Below, one piece after another: positions 1 through 12,600 of a stretch of DNA of 64,000 nucleotides. Location of the stretch: contig CACVBU010000627.1 in NCBI GenBank assembly GCA_902728285.1, positions 1-64,000 on the forward strand, written 5' to 3'. Origin of the DNA: Clytia hemisphaerica (lineage: Eukaryota > Cnidaria > Hydrozoa > Leptothecata > Clytiidae). A model generated the notes under the pieces. The model had not been told where the DNA came from and ran no database searches. It was given only the letters and a program-made list of their open reading frames with translations. The translations under genes were made by a program, and so were the position numbers. Position 1 is the stretch's first letter; each line of letters starts with the position of its first letter.

Positions 1-1074
1 AAAGGGTGAAGTCTTCATCAAGCACTTAAAACTTATTTGGAAATTGCAGTATTTTTTTAGATTTGAGGAATCGCCTAGGTTTTATAGAAATTATCTCACC
101 ATAGATATAATTTAAGATAATTTAAGAAATGCACACGGAAGAGTTCTATTATACACCCCCTTCTCACAGACCCGGTAAGATTTTTCCAGCCAGTGGGGAT
201 AAAAAGAATGGACTGTGAGACTCAATGGGGATTGATATTCACATATTTTTTATGCTGGCACAGCATAAATCATGAAACAGTAGCTATACAGTAACGACTT
301 CCTCTCCTGACTCTTTATTAGTCACCTGTTACATTGAATGAAATCGAAATCAAATACCAGTGTAAGAAACCAAATCATAGGAAAAACTTTTGATAGAGTG
401 CAAGTAACTAACAACCATAGATTTATAAAGCCTGAAGGGCTAGATGGCGTGTTTTAAGCTCTTCCAAGCAAAAAAAAGTGAATATCACAAACAATATTCC
501 TGCTATTGTTTTCGAAAACCCGCGAAGCTTTTGATTGGTCAAGTGCTGAAAATTCTATTGTAATGTCACTTGACTTAGGCGTAGGATTTTCTACCTAACC
601 CTTAGTAGACCATATTTCGAATTCGGCATGATACTATTTCGAGATGAAGAAAATTGGAGGTTTAAAGTAGGTAGATTTACTTTCATTAGATATAATGATA
701 CATACAATCTAGCATTTGTTTTTCTGAGTAACTTGTAGGCAGTACTGTACTTACACAAAATGAACAAAAAGTTCGATTATACATACTTACATACTTACGA
801 AAACACATTTTCAATCTTGGCGATGAATGAGATAGACATTCCCCCTTGGTATATAAGGCTTTTCAAATGTGTAAGTGACCAAGGTTTTTGTTAGGGTTAG
901 AGATACAAAAAGCTATTCTTATATTTTCCAAAGCAGGGATAAAAAGCTGAGTAAAAACTGCATGGTAGATAAATTAAAGTAAGGAAGTTTAGAGACACAT
1001 AGAAATAGCATAATGATGATAATTTGAATCCTATACTCATAAAATGAACGTTTATAGGCTCTGGTGCACACCGC
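1..1074. other. Gene-free AT-rich DNA
   Basis: I see no supportable coding exon, RNA gene or element ends here. Short open frames on the minus strand near 900-1127 have no recognisable domain and look like chance frames in AT-rich sequence. Confidence 0.5.
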
Positions 1075-1400
1075 AATTTTTGGATGTGATTCCCTTCCCA
1101 CCAATGGTTTGAGATTAGCTCAATCAACGCTTGCTAAACAACGCATAAACATATTTATATTATAGATCAAACACATTTCTATAAACTCACCTGCCTTACG
1201 CCAATCATACGTATTTATACTATAGGTCATACACATTTCACGCATACACACCCTAAGTCGTTTGATGATATCACAATTTTTGTGGATTTTTTGTTAGGAT
1301 AAGATTCCCTTTCCCCAAATGATTTGAGGTTAGCTCAGTCAACGCCTGTCAAACAACGCACAAACACAATATATTATAGATCGTACATATTTCACACATA
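1075..1400 (+). repeat. Diverged two-copy tandem repeat (~215 bp)
   Basis: Two related segments follow each other. Both carry a GATTCCCTT-type stretch, then TTTGAG(A/G)TTAGCTCA(A/G)TCAACGC, then AAACAACGCA(T/C)AAACA, then a TTATAGATC(A/G) box. The copies begin near 1075 and 1275 and differ by substitutions and small gaps, so the duplication is not recent. No coding potential is visible. Confidence 0.6.
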
Positions 1401-1730
1401 CTATTTCACAGTTTGAATTGCATCCAAAAAGTATTATATCGTTCCTTCGTAGCTTCTTCTTTTTTTTTAAATACAAAATCTAAATATTCTTATTTCGAGT
1501 TTAAAGCCTTAAAATGTTCTTAATTTCATCATTTTGTGAGTATTTTCGTGCAATTTATTAAAAGTAAGTAAATCTCCAGAACCTCCAACTGCAGGGGAGG
1601 AATTGTCCGAGTCAAAGAACATTTGTGTGTTTAGAAGTCAACGAAATGTTCTCCTAGCCTGAAATGAAGAATAAGCCTTGTTAAGAGGGAGAATCTGGAT
1701 ATGCGAAAGTAAAAACAATGCAAAAGTAAA

Positions 1731-1986
1731 AGTAAAAAGAGTTATTGTTTTGTTTCTTTCATAATAAATTCTTCTTAACAGTCAAGTTAACATATCAAAT
1801 GGAGTACCAATGTGAAACAAGGAAAGTTTCGATTTATGAAGAATTCGAGACAATAAAGTGAGACAGTAAAAAGAGTTATTGTTTTGTTTCTTTCATAATA
1901 AATTCTTCTTAACAGTCAAGTTAACATATCAAATGGAGTACCAATGTGAAACAAGGAAAGTTTCGATTTATGAAGAATTCGAGACA
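1731..1986 (+). repeat. Recent 122-bp direct duplication
   Basis: Positions 1731-1852 and 1865-1986 are the same sequence, from AGTAAAAAGAGTTATTG to GAATTCGAGACA, with a 12-bp spacer (offset 134). I found no difference by eye, which suggests a young duplication or an assembly duplication. A 126-codon open frame that starts inside copy 2 has no recognisable domain. Confidence 0.8.
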
Positions 1987-2354
1987 CGAAACATTAAAAA
2001 GCCTAATGTTACACGAAGGAGCCACAAAAACATTTGTTCTGAGATAATGAGATTCCAGTGGTGGAGTCTTTTCATAAAGACTTTTGTAGGAAGTTTAATG
2101 TTGCCAACCAGCAAAGAGTTGTTAATCGAGTTATTGAGGTTCAAGTTAAGAAACATTTGGGAATTTTTCTTATTTATTTGCTTTGTTACATACCTTTACA
2201 ACGAAAATGAATTTTCAAATCAAATTTTACAAATTAAGTTTTTAACCCTTGGTTATTAGGCCTATTAGTACATACCAATAAATTTAAATTAGCCTTTTGG
2301 CATGATGATTGAGAAGAAAAGGAACATTATGTACTTGCACAAAGATCATTTGAT

Positions 2355-2500
2355 TAGTTAACTTTCATCAGATTTGGTCAACTATGATCTGATTGGTAAA
2401 CTATGATCTGATCGGTCGACTATTATCGGATTGGTCGACTATAATCTGATTGGTCAACTATCATCGGATTGGTAGGTAAATTATCATCCAATAAAGATGC
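2355..2500 (+). repeat. Short tandem repeat, ~22-bp unit
   Basis: About six imperfect copies of a unit like TGATCTGATTGGTCAACTA follow one another. The copies vary between TGATCTGATTGG and TATCGGATTGG. Confidence 0.6.
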
Positions 2501-4703
2501 ATCAATCTTCAGGTAATGCTTATTAAAATTAACGACATGCATTCGTTTTACGGGTGAGCTATTTACGAGAGTCTATTCAAAAAGGACCGAACGTGTGGCC
2601 CAAAATTGAAATGGGAATCTTACAGTGCAGAGAAAAGTCAGCTAAGTTTGAGTAAATTTGGGTAAACCCTTACGGGACATTTTCTTAAAAATCTTTGATC
2701 AGATTTTCCAAGTTTTACACACTATTTTTCTTATCTTTGCTCATTTCGACCCTTAAAGCGCAGCTTGGAAAAAAGGCCCTTAAGGGACGCACCTACGGGG
2801 GTCGTTTACTTTGTTCTCCCCCCTCTGGGGATAAACTATTTAGTCTGTTCTATTTGAGGGTATGTAAATGTCATTTTTTATAGAAAAGATAATTTGAATT
2901 GGACTGTATTTTTTATGAAAGACGGTACCATATATAATTTTAGAATTACATTTTTTTGTTTTTCTCTTTTAAGTTTGGAGGGAATTACCAAGGACCATCA
3001 TAGATGTAAAAATCGATTCAAAATACCAAAAATTGTTTGTTTTGAAGCTGAGAAATAACAACTCCATTTTCACAGAAACAAGAAGCTACAAACATTCGGA
3101 AAAAATGAAAATTGGTACCTAAATTCTAATTCAAAGGTAAAACAGGTTCTAAAAATAGCAGCCATACCTAATCATTCTTTAAGGGGAAAAGATATGATTC
3201 AACGTACCCGGATCGTACGAGCCTGACCTCGCCACATTTTATAAAAGTGCAAATATAAGGATCTGAGCAAGCCGAATTCTGCTATTGATAACCTTAAACC
3301 AACCTCGTTCTCGTGTATGCCAAGCTTTATTTACGTTACCAAACGGCGCCAGAGAATATTATCTAGCGTTATAAGTAAGTATTAGAAAAGCTAAGGTTTA
3401 AGGTTGACCTTAAATCTCAAAGATGACGTGTAACAGAAAGAGATATTTTATCAAGAGATGATTATTGTGAAAATCGAGGGTGATTTCATTCTTAGAATCT
3501 GTTATGACAGTGATTGACTTTCTGTGACGCTATGTCATCAATGAATTTAAATTTTGGATTTTGTTTAAGCATGACCTAACTAGAAGAAAGGAACATTATC
3601 ACATCGGTCAATGACAATCGACGAATCATAATATCAAGCTGATTTTTAAAGATACAACAGTCTCCGGGTACTAATATTGAGCATTATTGACTTGCCTTCT
3701 AATGGTCTAAAGATAACCCCAAGTCGAAAAGTCGAAAATGCTTTCCTAAATTTGGTGGAAACTTTCTCAGAAATCGCCTCTCTGGGATCAGTTGATTATA
3801 CTCAACATATACTACAACATTAACACAACCTCTCACGCGGGAAGGGAAAGCTTATCATTTCACTTTTTTGAAATCGTTATATGCCTAGTCCGTATTAGCC
3901 CCGGATAATTATGTCGGAAGTGGGATGCTGTACTGACTGCTGATGTATGTACTGTTAACGTCCAAATGACGTTGTATGAATGTCAAAGTAACGTCTATCT
4001 TACCCTTCTTGCTTTTATCTTACAGGTGTAGGGTGAATGGCGGAAGAGCATTTATCAAAGACTGACGTAGAAATCAAGCGGTGGAGTAGTAACGACTCCA
4101 ATTCCAGATTCTAGACAAGAAAACGAGCCAATGAACGAGATCCATAAAAGGTAAGAGGTCTGCTTCAAAAATTAAAAATCCATTTATTTTGATTCTGCTA
4201 CCGGGATTACAATTCCTTTTTGAACTTGAATGTGCTGCTGATAGATTTAGACGATTTTACATCCATTACAGTGATAGTAGAGGCGGGGAAATATGGCGGT
4301 ATATTAGGTTATGGTGGTATATGGAGAAAAAAATCGGTGGGAGAGTTTCAAAGAATGGCAAACACTACCGACTGTAAAACTCTTTTCGGCAAAAAGCCCC
4401 TTTGCGAATTTTCTTCGACTTTGGGCTTATTTCTTAGATAGTGATTTGTCTTAGACTATAGCATAGTCTATGATAGATTGTGTGGCTGCAACTTTAGCTC
4501 CCAGGGCGAGAATCTGTCTGATATCCTGCTATTCTGTCCTTACCAAAGTTTCTCGTAAGTGATTGTGTTGAGGTCATGGCTACGCATGTTTTTTAGATGA
4601 GTTATTGTAGACATTAATTAACTGTTCACCGATTTTTATACTTGAAAGTCTCGTGATACGGGTTATCTTCATAAAAATAGTCTATTGCAATTTTCTTCTT
4701 CAG
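2500..4703. other. Gene-poor stretch with dispersed-repeat fragments
   Basis: No gene is supported. A piece around 2765-2835 (CCCTTAAGGG, CGCACCTACGG, CCCCCTCTGGGG) is related to sequence near 5985-6060 and 47800-47860, so it is part of a dispersed repeat. A segment at about 4025-4150 is bounded by a good acceptor (TCTTACAG) and donor (AAAAGGTAAGAGG) but has stops in all three frames, so at best it is an untranslated exon. Confidence 0.4.
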
Positions 4704-4912
4704 AAAATGTACTTTTATTAACTTGTTCACTGTCGATTACCGCATGTCCAACCACAAATTATCATAACGGGATCACTCCTGATCATGGGATAAAAAATGG
4801 TGTTAAATTTCGGGACCTTTGCGATCGTTATCCTTGTTACCTATCGGTGGATAGTTTTTATATCGAATATGATTTGAGTTGCAGCTCAACCAAGGGGTGT
4901 GTTAGGTTGTAG
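4704..4912 (+). CDS. Possible cysteine-containing exon, unknown
   Basis: An open frame follows a strong acceptor (TTTTCTTCTTCAG, AG at 4702-4703) and runs about 69 codons to a stop at 4912. It holds six cysteines in paired form (TC...AC, LC..YPC, SC...GC), which could suit a small secreted domain. I do not recognise it. No upstream coding exon or promoter was found, so this may be chance. Confidence 0.2.
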
Positions 4913-6576
4913 GACAGAAATGAAAAATAAATCTTACATTATTGTTGATTTAGAAATTTGGGAAAATCCGCCAATTTTTCTTTAATGGTGGATTTTTTAT
5001 ATTGCCGATATACAAATCCTGGGAATCGATACTCGAATACACATCAATCAAACATTTAAAATGCGATCAATTTTGACTTATTGTGTGGGAAACTTTTAAG
5101 TGGTAGCGATACGATTTGCACAGTTAATGTGTTGGCGAACATGAATAAAAAATGAGAAAGAAATTGGTTACGTTTGTGCAAATTGAAAGTGGGGATGTTG
5201 GTTAGGTGTGTGGAGGGCGTCTTTCCTAGGTTGAGGCTAGGGTTGTTGCTGCTAGAGCTTTCTTATGTGTGTGTCTACTGAGGGCTGAACTTCAGCTTTA
5301 TTGTGGTGGTAAAGAAGAAGACTGGAGAGAAAAAAACGCTGCTTTCTTTATTGGAATGCTTTTGGTGCTCACTACCACGACACAAAATTGGAACCACCTA
5401 ACCGTATTCATACTAGGCTTTTAGTTTTATTCCCCAATTTTAGACCCTGAAATTTTCTATTTTAAAAAATTGGGTGGCACCTCTTTGGCAAATCTTTGAC
5501 CTTTCTCAGGCAAGAAAAAGTGAATCCTTTAGAACATACGCCGTATTTTTGATGACCAATTGGATTTAGCGATTTCTTTGTTTTCGAGTGGTATATTTTT
5601 TTAATTAAATCTAGTGGAATATTTTACTTGCAATCCAGAATTTGTATAAAAACAACACGGGCCGCTCAAGGCTGCACAGCTTTGGTTAGCTGCACGCACC
5701 CCTGTGACTATGCGTCACACAGTAATACAACCTTTTTATTTTCTTTGTTCAATGAATGAAAATTTATAATTATGAAAAAGCAACAGTACAATGACTTTTT
5801 TTTCTGTCTTTGATTGGATGTGATGTGACGAAATTATGTAACTTCACAAGGAGAAAAGAAAGGAAAGTTTTGTGAATTTTACGACCCTTATTGGGACTAA
5901 TTTGACCAAATCTCGATCTTTCCGGGGGTGAAAAGTTGAAATTTTCTTATTTTTCCGACCCTTAGCGGGACTTTGGAAATCCAAAAAAGGTACCCTTACG
6001 GGCGGCACATACCGTACCCTCCATTTGCCTAAGTACCCCTCCCCCTCGGGTGGTTACCCCAAATTTGGGGTAACTCTTGGACGGGAGAGTTTCATGTACA
6101 CGAAACGCATCACCATACGCATAAATTTGGGGATGTGCGCAGCCCCCGTGCAGCCTAAGCTTTGATAGGATTTAGTGGCTTCAAATCTTAACAAGGAGAT
6201 TCGATTCTAGCATTTCAAGCTTATACTTCATTTGGGCACCTCCCTCCCGTCATTTTTCAAACCTAGTAATACCCCTGGATTAAAACCGGGTTTTTTCCGG
6301 AAGTAGAAAGCATTACGTCATGACTATCATGATTTTCCAAGAATTTTCCCTCGTGGGCTAAACAAAGATGGCGGATAAATTTTTTTTTTACAAGAATGTT
6401 CAAGACAATCCAAAGAGATAATATTTAATTAACATTTTTCTGTCCAGAGGTGCTTGGTTAGAAGAGTTGAAATTGGATTCTATAAAGATCATAGGTATAT
6501 ATGTTTGAAATCTGAAATTATGATAGTAGAAAGATTGATTTTATTATTCTAGTTTGGAGAGATTGTTCAAGTTTCA
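4913..6576. other. No gene; repeat fragments
   Basis: No coding segment is supported. Positions about 5400-5423 (ACCGTATTCATACTAGGCTTTT) match the right end of the inverted-repeat element at 39632-40202, so this is a solo end. Positions 5985-6060 carry the GGTACCCTTA(C)GG...CACATA repeat also seen near 47800. Confidence 0.5.
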
Positions 6577-6585
6577 GTTTCAGAG

Positions 6586-7495
6586 CGGCTAGTTCGAAAC
6601 GCAGGTCACAGGTCACAGGTCGCAGGTCACAGCTCACAGGTCAGTGATGACAGGTTGACTCTAATCAATGTCATTGCAGAGGAAAATGTTTGGAAAACAC
6701 AAAGAATTATCAAAAACATAATTCTCAAGCAATTTCATCCATATAAAACCATTTCAAACATCAAAATTTAACCATGTGCTTTTATCGATCTTTCGCAGTT
6801 TGCGCCGTGTATAACGCAGACCAGAAAATATTTGAAACCATATTATACGTATAACAGGTATATTACATATTGTAATGTTTGTAATGTTATATGATGGTTA
6901 CATATTAATAAAACTCATCGCTCTAAAACTACCTTCTCGGAGAACTCACGAGCTTCTGATTGGTGTAATTTTATATCCAGCCATATTGTTATCATCACAT
7001 TCGGTATGCTAAATATTTTTGGTGTTTTTCTCTTGTAAGACATGATATTTTGTGATTCTGTCAACATTTTTGTCAAAAATTGTCATTAAGTCATTAAAAT
7101 AATAACTGAATAATTAATTAGTTCCATCCTTCTAAAACCACTCTCTTAGGGACCTTGCAAGCTTTTGTTTGGTGCCATTTTTTATCCATTCACACCATCC
7201 ACATCACATTTTGTATAATAAATATTTTTCGTGCTTTTGTCTTGTTAGGCATCATATTTTATGATTTTGTCATTATTTTTGTAAGTAAGTGTCACTAGGT
7301 TGTTATTTTATTCAATTGTCATTTTATAATATCTAAATAACATGTATTACTTTTTTGTAATTTAATGCGTTATGTATTGATGTTATGTTATGTATATGTT
7401 ATGATCTTATTATCTTTTTTCCGGTCTGCACTTTGTTGACCTGTGACCTGTGACCTGTTGACCTGTGACCTGTGACCTGCGTTTCGAACTAGCCG
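6586..7495. mobile_element. 910-bp foldback element with 9-bp target duplication
   Basis: The ends are inverted repeats that start CGGCTAGTTCGAAACGCAGG and continue into arrays of the 7-bp unit AGGTCAC (left 6600-6650, right about 7437-7480). GTTTCAGAG lies directly outside both ends (6577-6585 and 7496-7504), a clean 9-bp target site duplication. The interior carries two tandem copies (about 6915-7100 and 7125-7300) of a ~200-bp repeat also found in the loop of the large foldback element (22225-22860). It has no coding capacity, so it must be non-autonomous. Long ends made of short tandem repeats plus a 9-bp duplication resemble Drosophila FB elements; hAT-like origin is an alternative. Confidence 0.85.
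6602..6643 (+). promoter_or_regulatory. Array of AGGTCA direct repeats with 1-bp spacing
   Basis: The left end of the foldback element reads as consecutive AGGTCA half-sites separated by one C; one copy is AGGTCG and one AGCTCA. AGGTCA direct repeats with 1-bp spacing (DR1) are the consensus site for RXR/HNF4-type nuclear receptors. The same array recurs inverted at about 7437-7480. Binding is inference; the array may simply be terminal repeats for a transposase. Confidence 0.4.
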
Positions 7496-7504
7496 GTTTC
7501 AGAG

Positions 7505-8979
7505 TCTTAATTTTTGTTTTATGAACATTTTAAAAACTCCTAACACAAAATAACCCTAAGGACTTACAATTCAGTTGGATATGATTGACACTGAATATAT
7601 GATTTTAAAGAAGAAAAAATAGAAAAAAGGCTACACACTCAAATAATGAATAAAACTTTGTTTGAGGAATGATTTTTTATTCAATGTATTTAATTTTTTC
7701 AAAACCTTTTTCTAACCTTGTCGCATTTGTTTTTACTAATCAGCATCAGACCTTTCAATAAAATCAAAACCTTTAAGATTGTTGCAGCATGCAGGGAGCA
7801 TGCATTTTCACAAAGGCTTTCTAAACTTGGGGCTCAAATGTGTTCTGAATATATACACGTTTCCCACAATTCAAACTTCTCATAAAAAATGACCCGAGAA
7901 AATGTGTGCTCCACCGTTGTATTTAGAATTGTTTGGGGGGGGAGGGGGTAAACGAATGTGTTTTTGCCTGCAAGGGGTTAGGGAAAGTGGATTTTCAACT
8001 ATTGATAGCAATCTATCTTTTTTTGGCAAAAATCTTTTAGGGTGGTAATATCACGACAGTAAGGACATACTAAAATTTGAGGGGATTTTGATTTTTGATC
8101 GACAGAAGTTAAGAAAAGCTCAAGGAAACGCAGGCAAAAGAAAATTCAGAAGACAGTTACTGTAGTCAAACTAGCGTCCCGCCAAAATGTGTATCAAAGA
8201 TTAATGCTGCGAAAGCGCTTTGTCATTTGCATCCACTAACTAGCACCCAAAAGAATGCGCCAAAAACTTCTAAAGGGATTTATGAAAAAATAAACTGCTT
8301 TTTAATGAAATTAATGTTTTTAAACACTATGAGAAATTACCTAAATTTTGAGCCCTAGATGAAAAAGTTTGACCCAAGCCAACCTCGAAAACTAATTTGA
8401 AGAACAACTTCCTAAGAAAAAGATCAACAGGGGAGAAGACGCCCATGTAGTTTCACGTACCGGCGGATAGGCTCTTTCCCAGAAATTTTGCCGGACTTCA
8501 AACACTGACCCATTTATATACATGTGCAGAGTTATTTTTACTTTAGTTTGTGATCAAGGCATGAATAATTGAAGCACTTTCTCTGGAATTAAAAGGATAA
8601 ATTTTAGTTGGTTGATTTTGGCTGTTGCGCGTTTTATTTTGTTTGAAACTTTCAAGTTTTAGAAATTAATTGTCTTGTGGAACTTCATTGAGCTAACTCT
8701 CTCCTTGTTGTTGTAAGTACATCCTGTAGATGGTTGATATTGTTTTTACTGAAAGCTTGATTTCCTAGTGTGACTAACTGGAAGAAGAGTCTGTAGGTAG
8801 TGGTGAGTTTGGTGTGGTTGTTGTCTTCTTTAACACTTTCCGGACGCATGATTTCACGGCTATATGACGCAAACAAAAATTTGATTTTTGACTGGCTTCA
8901 CTAAAATTGCAATAGAAAGTGATTGATAAAAGATATCACGATAAGTAATACCTCGTTTTTTTCACATGTAATAGGGGTT
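7505..8979. other. No gene seen
   Basis: No exon, RNA gene or element ends could be supported. A G-rich tract lies at about 7935-7950. Minus-strand open frames near 8685-8876 show no domain. Confidence 0.5.
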
Positions 8980-9404
8980 TTGAAATACCTGGTTCATTTA
9001 TTTTCCTTGAGGAATACAGGGTTCATCCATTTTCCTTAAGGAATACAGAGTTCATTCATTTTCCTTGAGGAATACCGAGGTCATTCATTTTCCTTGAGGA
9101 ATACAGGGTTCATTATTTTCCTGAGGAATACAGGGTTCTTTGATTTTCTTTGATGAATACAGGGTTCATTCATTTTCCTTGGGGAATACAGGGTTCATCC
9201 ATTTTCTTTAAGGAATACAGAGTCCATTCATTTTCCTTGAGGAATACAGGGTCCATTCATTTTCCTTGAGGAATACAGGGTTCATTCATTTTCCTTGAGA
9301 AATACAGGGTTCTTTCATTTTCCTTGAGGAATACAGGGTTCATTCATTTTACTTGAGGAATACAGGGTTTATTCATTTTCCTTGAGGAATACAGGGTTCA
9401 TTCA
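8980..9404 (+). repeat. 29-bp minisatellite, left block (~14 copies)
   Basis: Tandem copies of a 29-bp unit built from TTCATTCATTTTCC and TTGAGGAATACAGGG. Copies differ by single bases (GGTCCATT, AAGGAATA) or short deletions. The array is continued by the same unit at 12905 after the LINE. The unit is not a multiple of three, so open frames through it are not genes. Confidence 0.9.
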
Positions 9405-9464
9405 CATTAAAAAAAACACCAATCACTCCTGATTTTGACTACAAGAATCAAAACCTAAAATAAA

Positions 9465-9508
9465 GGGTGTGGTGGTAAGCCTACACTAAAGAGAGGTCCA
9501 CCACACCC
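9465..9508 (+). other. 5'-UTR hairpin of the LINE
   Basis: GGGTGTGGTGG (9465-9475) and CCACCACACCC (9498-9508) form a perfect 11-bp stem with a 22-nt loop in the leader, about 165 nt before the start codon. It could act in translation, RNA stability or packaging. Nothing else supports a ribozyme. Confidence 0.5.
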
Positions 9509-9673
9509 AAGAAGAACAACACCAGAGGAGAAAGATGACATCTTGACGAAAGAAGAAGGAGCTGCGCATTCCAGGAGACGATGAGTTCTGCATTCCCTTC
9601 GGGTTTCCCCTGATCGTTGGTTTGTGCTTCTAAACTCCGATGTTTTCCACGTTTCGCAACCGTAGAGAACATA

Positions 9674-12600
9674 ATGGCAAAACGTAATCGAAAGAAAAAT
9701 ATCAGGAAAGTACAAATTATATCACAAAATGTTAGAGGAATTAAGTCTGACGCTAGACTTCAAGAACTGTTTAACGTTATTTCGAAAAGGAACGCTCTCG
9801 CAGTTTGCCTCCAGGAAACTTGGCGAAACGGTAGTGAACTTTTTGAACATGAACAATACAAATTGATATCATCTGGTCTAGATAAATCATTACAGAGTGG
9901 AAAAAGAGGCTCTCAAGGTGTAGCAATTGCATTAAATCAAGATGGTGTAATTGCATGGAATGCCGCTGGTTGTGAATCACATACCGATTTAGGAGCTCGT
10001 ATAATCGCAGTAAGACTTTTGTTAAAAGATCATCAGAAAAGAGACGTTGGTGTATTTATCATTTCCGCTTACGCGCCAGTCGGTATCGCTCATGAAAATA
10101 TATGGAATGACTTCTTCGATCGTCTTAATCTGTGTATCTCGCGAAAAAACAAGAACGACATACTTATTATCGGAGCCGACACCAACTCCAGCATGGGTCG
10201 ATCAGTCGAAATCGATAATTGCCCACTTGGAAAATTCGGTATTCAACACATTAATGACTCAGGAAGACGTTTACTTTCGTATTTATCTATGAATAACCTT
10301 AACGTTGCAACAACAAAATTTCAGAAAAATGACTACATCACTTGGATACATCCTAGGAGCAAGAAAGGCCATCAAATCGACCATTTCATCACGAATATTG
10401 AAATGGCTCACAGAGTCACCGACGCAGGAACTACGTCCCCTTTAATTGACAGTGATCATCGAGCTATTTTTCTTAAACTTCGCGTTATGAAAAGACTGCA
10501 AAAGAAAATTGAACCCCGTCAGAAAATGATGATTCTAGATCATTCAAAACTTCTAGAAAACAACGTTCGTGAAAGTTTTTGTCAATCTGTATCCCATAAA
10601 CTTAACAATCTTGACACACCATCTTACTCAGACCTCGCCAATGCTGTTAACAAAGCCAGTTTTGAACTACTTCCGAAGAAAACAAAACCAAAACCAGGTT
10701 GGTTCCAAGCAAACGAAAAGAAACTGTCATCTCTAATCGAAGCTAGAAATCAAGCCTTAGAAAACTGCTTTAAGAAGAGACGTACACGGTCAAGTTCGAA
10801 ACGACTTCAAGCAGCACGTCAAGCTTTGAAGTTGGCTGTTAAATCTTCAAAAAACGAATGGATTGATTCTCATTGTAACACTCTAAATAAACATTTGGGG
10901 ACGAAAAGTGCATGGGACGCTCTTAAACATTTGAAAAAAGGTTTAACCATAACAAAACCTACTGCTACGCGAAAAATGAAAAAATCCGACGGAGCACTCT
11001 GTACCAATGCAAAGGAAAATGCTACTGTTTTTCGTGATCATTTTGAGAAGTTGTATGATAAAAACCCACATTTCGACCCAACAGTACTTGATACTCTTGA
11101 ACAATCACCCGTTCATACCGGTTATGACCTGATTCCTAGTGAAGAAGAGATTGTTCGTGCTACTTCAAAACTTAAAAACAGTGCACCAGGTGAATCCGGT
11201 ATCTCCTCGTACGAATGGAAGAGCTTACTGACAAATAATGATACCTTGATTATCTTGCGAAATATTATTTACCATATATGGGACACTGAAACCATACCAG
11301 ATGAATGGAATATAGGTCGTCTAACGATACTACCTAAAAAAGGCGATCTAAGTTTACCTAAAAATTATCGCGGCATTATGCTCTTGGAAGTCTCGTATAA
11401 AATTATCGCTATAATCCTTCAAGAACGCTTACGACCAATCCAAGAATCGCTCGACCACGAGTCACAATGTGGCTTTCGTCCAGATCGAGGTTGCATTGAC
11501 GCAATTTTTACCGTTAAACTTGCTCTTAAAAAACGTCGCGAACATGGACTTGAGTCATGGGTTTTCTTTTTGGACTTGGTAAAAGCCTTTGATCGGGTTC
11601 CCAGAGAACTACTGTGGCTCATTCTTGAACGTTTCGGTGTCCCATTAAAACTCGTCAATTTATTGAAAGCTCTCCACAAAGCCTTCAAAGTGAAATTCAC
11701 GGTAGACGAAGTAACCGAAACAATGAACTGTTCAATTGGTGTCAAGCAAGGTGACATTCTTGGTCCCCTTCTATTCACGTTTTTCATTGCAGCAGTTATG
11801 ATAACCTGGCGTAAAACAACCGAAGTCCAAGCATGCATTTTCAAAACGAAAGAAGATGCTGTCATGACTGGTCGCAGCTACAGAGCATATGGAGAAGATC
11901 TACCACTCCAAGACTCTGAGTATGCCGATGACACTGCTCTCTTATTTAACAGTCGAAAAGAAGCAGAGTCCGGCATTGAGGAGAGTATGTCGCATCTCGC
12001 TCGTTTTGGGATGGAAGTACATTCTGGTCCATTGGAGCCACGAGAAGACTCCAAATCAGTTGTTCTCTTCTGTCCAAAGCCACCGAGTAAATATGAAAAT
12101 CCGGAAACATATGATAACCTTGACCTGTCTGATATCATCATTGGCCAGCGTTACATTCCTATCGTTGATAAGTTCGTTTATTTAGGGAGTATGATTAGCA
12201 ACGACTGCTCCGACAAAGGTGACGTTCAAATGAGGATCCAGAAAGCAAGCATCGCATTTGGTTCTCTTAAGAAATGTATTTTCTCAAATTCAAGTGTCAA
12301 TTTTGATGTCAAAGGAAAAGTTTACTCTACCTATGTTATTCCTATTCTATTGTATGGTGTCGAATGTTGGAGCTTAACCGAGAGTTTGTTAACGAGTTTA
12401 CGAAATTTTCATCATCGTTGCGTTCGAATCATGTGTCACGTCAATCGATACCAGTCATGGGTAAAGAGAATTAGTAACGTTGAGCTTTTGAATAAAGTTT
12501 GTTTGAATTCGATTGATAGCTATCTCTGTCAACGTCAAATGGCATGGGCTGGCCACGTAATTCGAATGCCCTGGTTTCGTTTACCAAGAAAAATGATTTC

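Noticed and set aside
9465..9508. HDV-like self-cleaving ribozyme at the LINE 5' end
   Set aside because: Only a simple hairpin is visible; the nested double pseudoknot (P1, P2, P3, P1.1) and a start at the element's first base could not be identified.
11419..12141. Long open frames antisense to the LINE RT
   Set aside because: They overlap the reverse transcriptase coding strand with all its catalytic motifs; the antisense frames are shadows.
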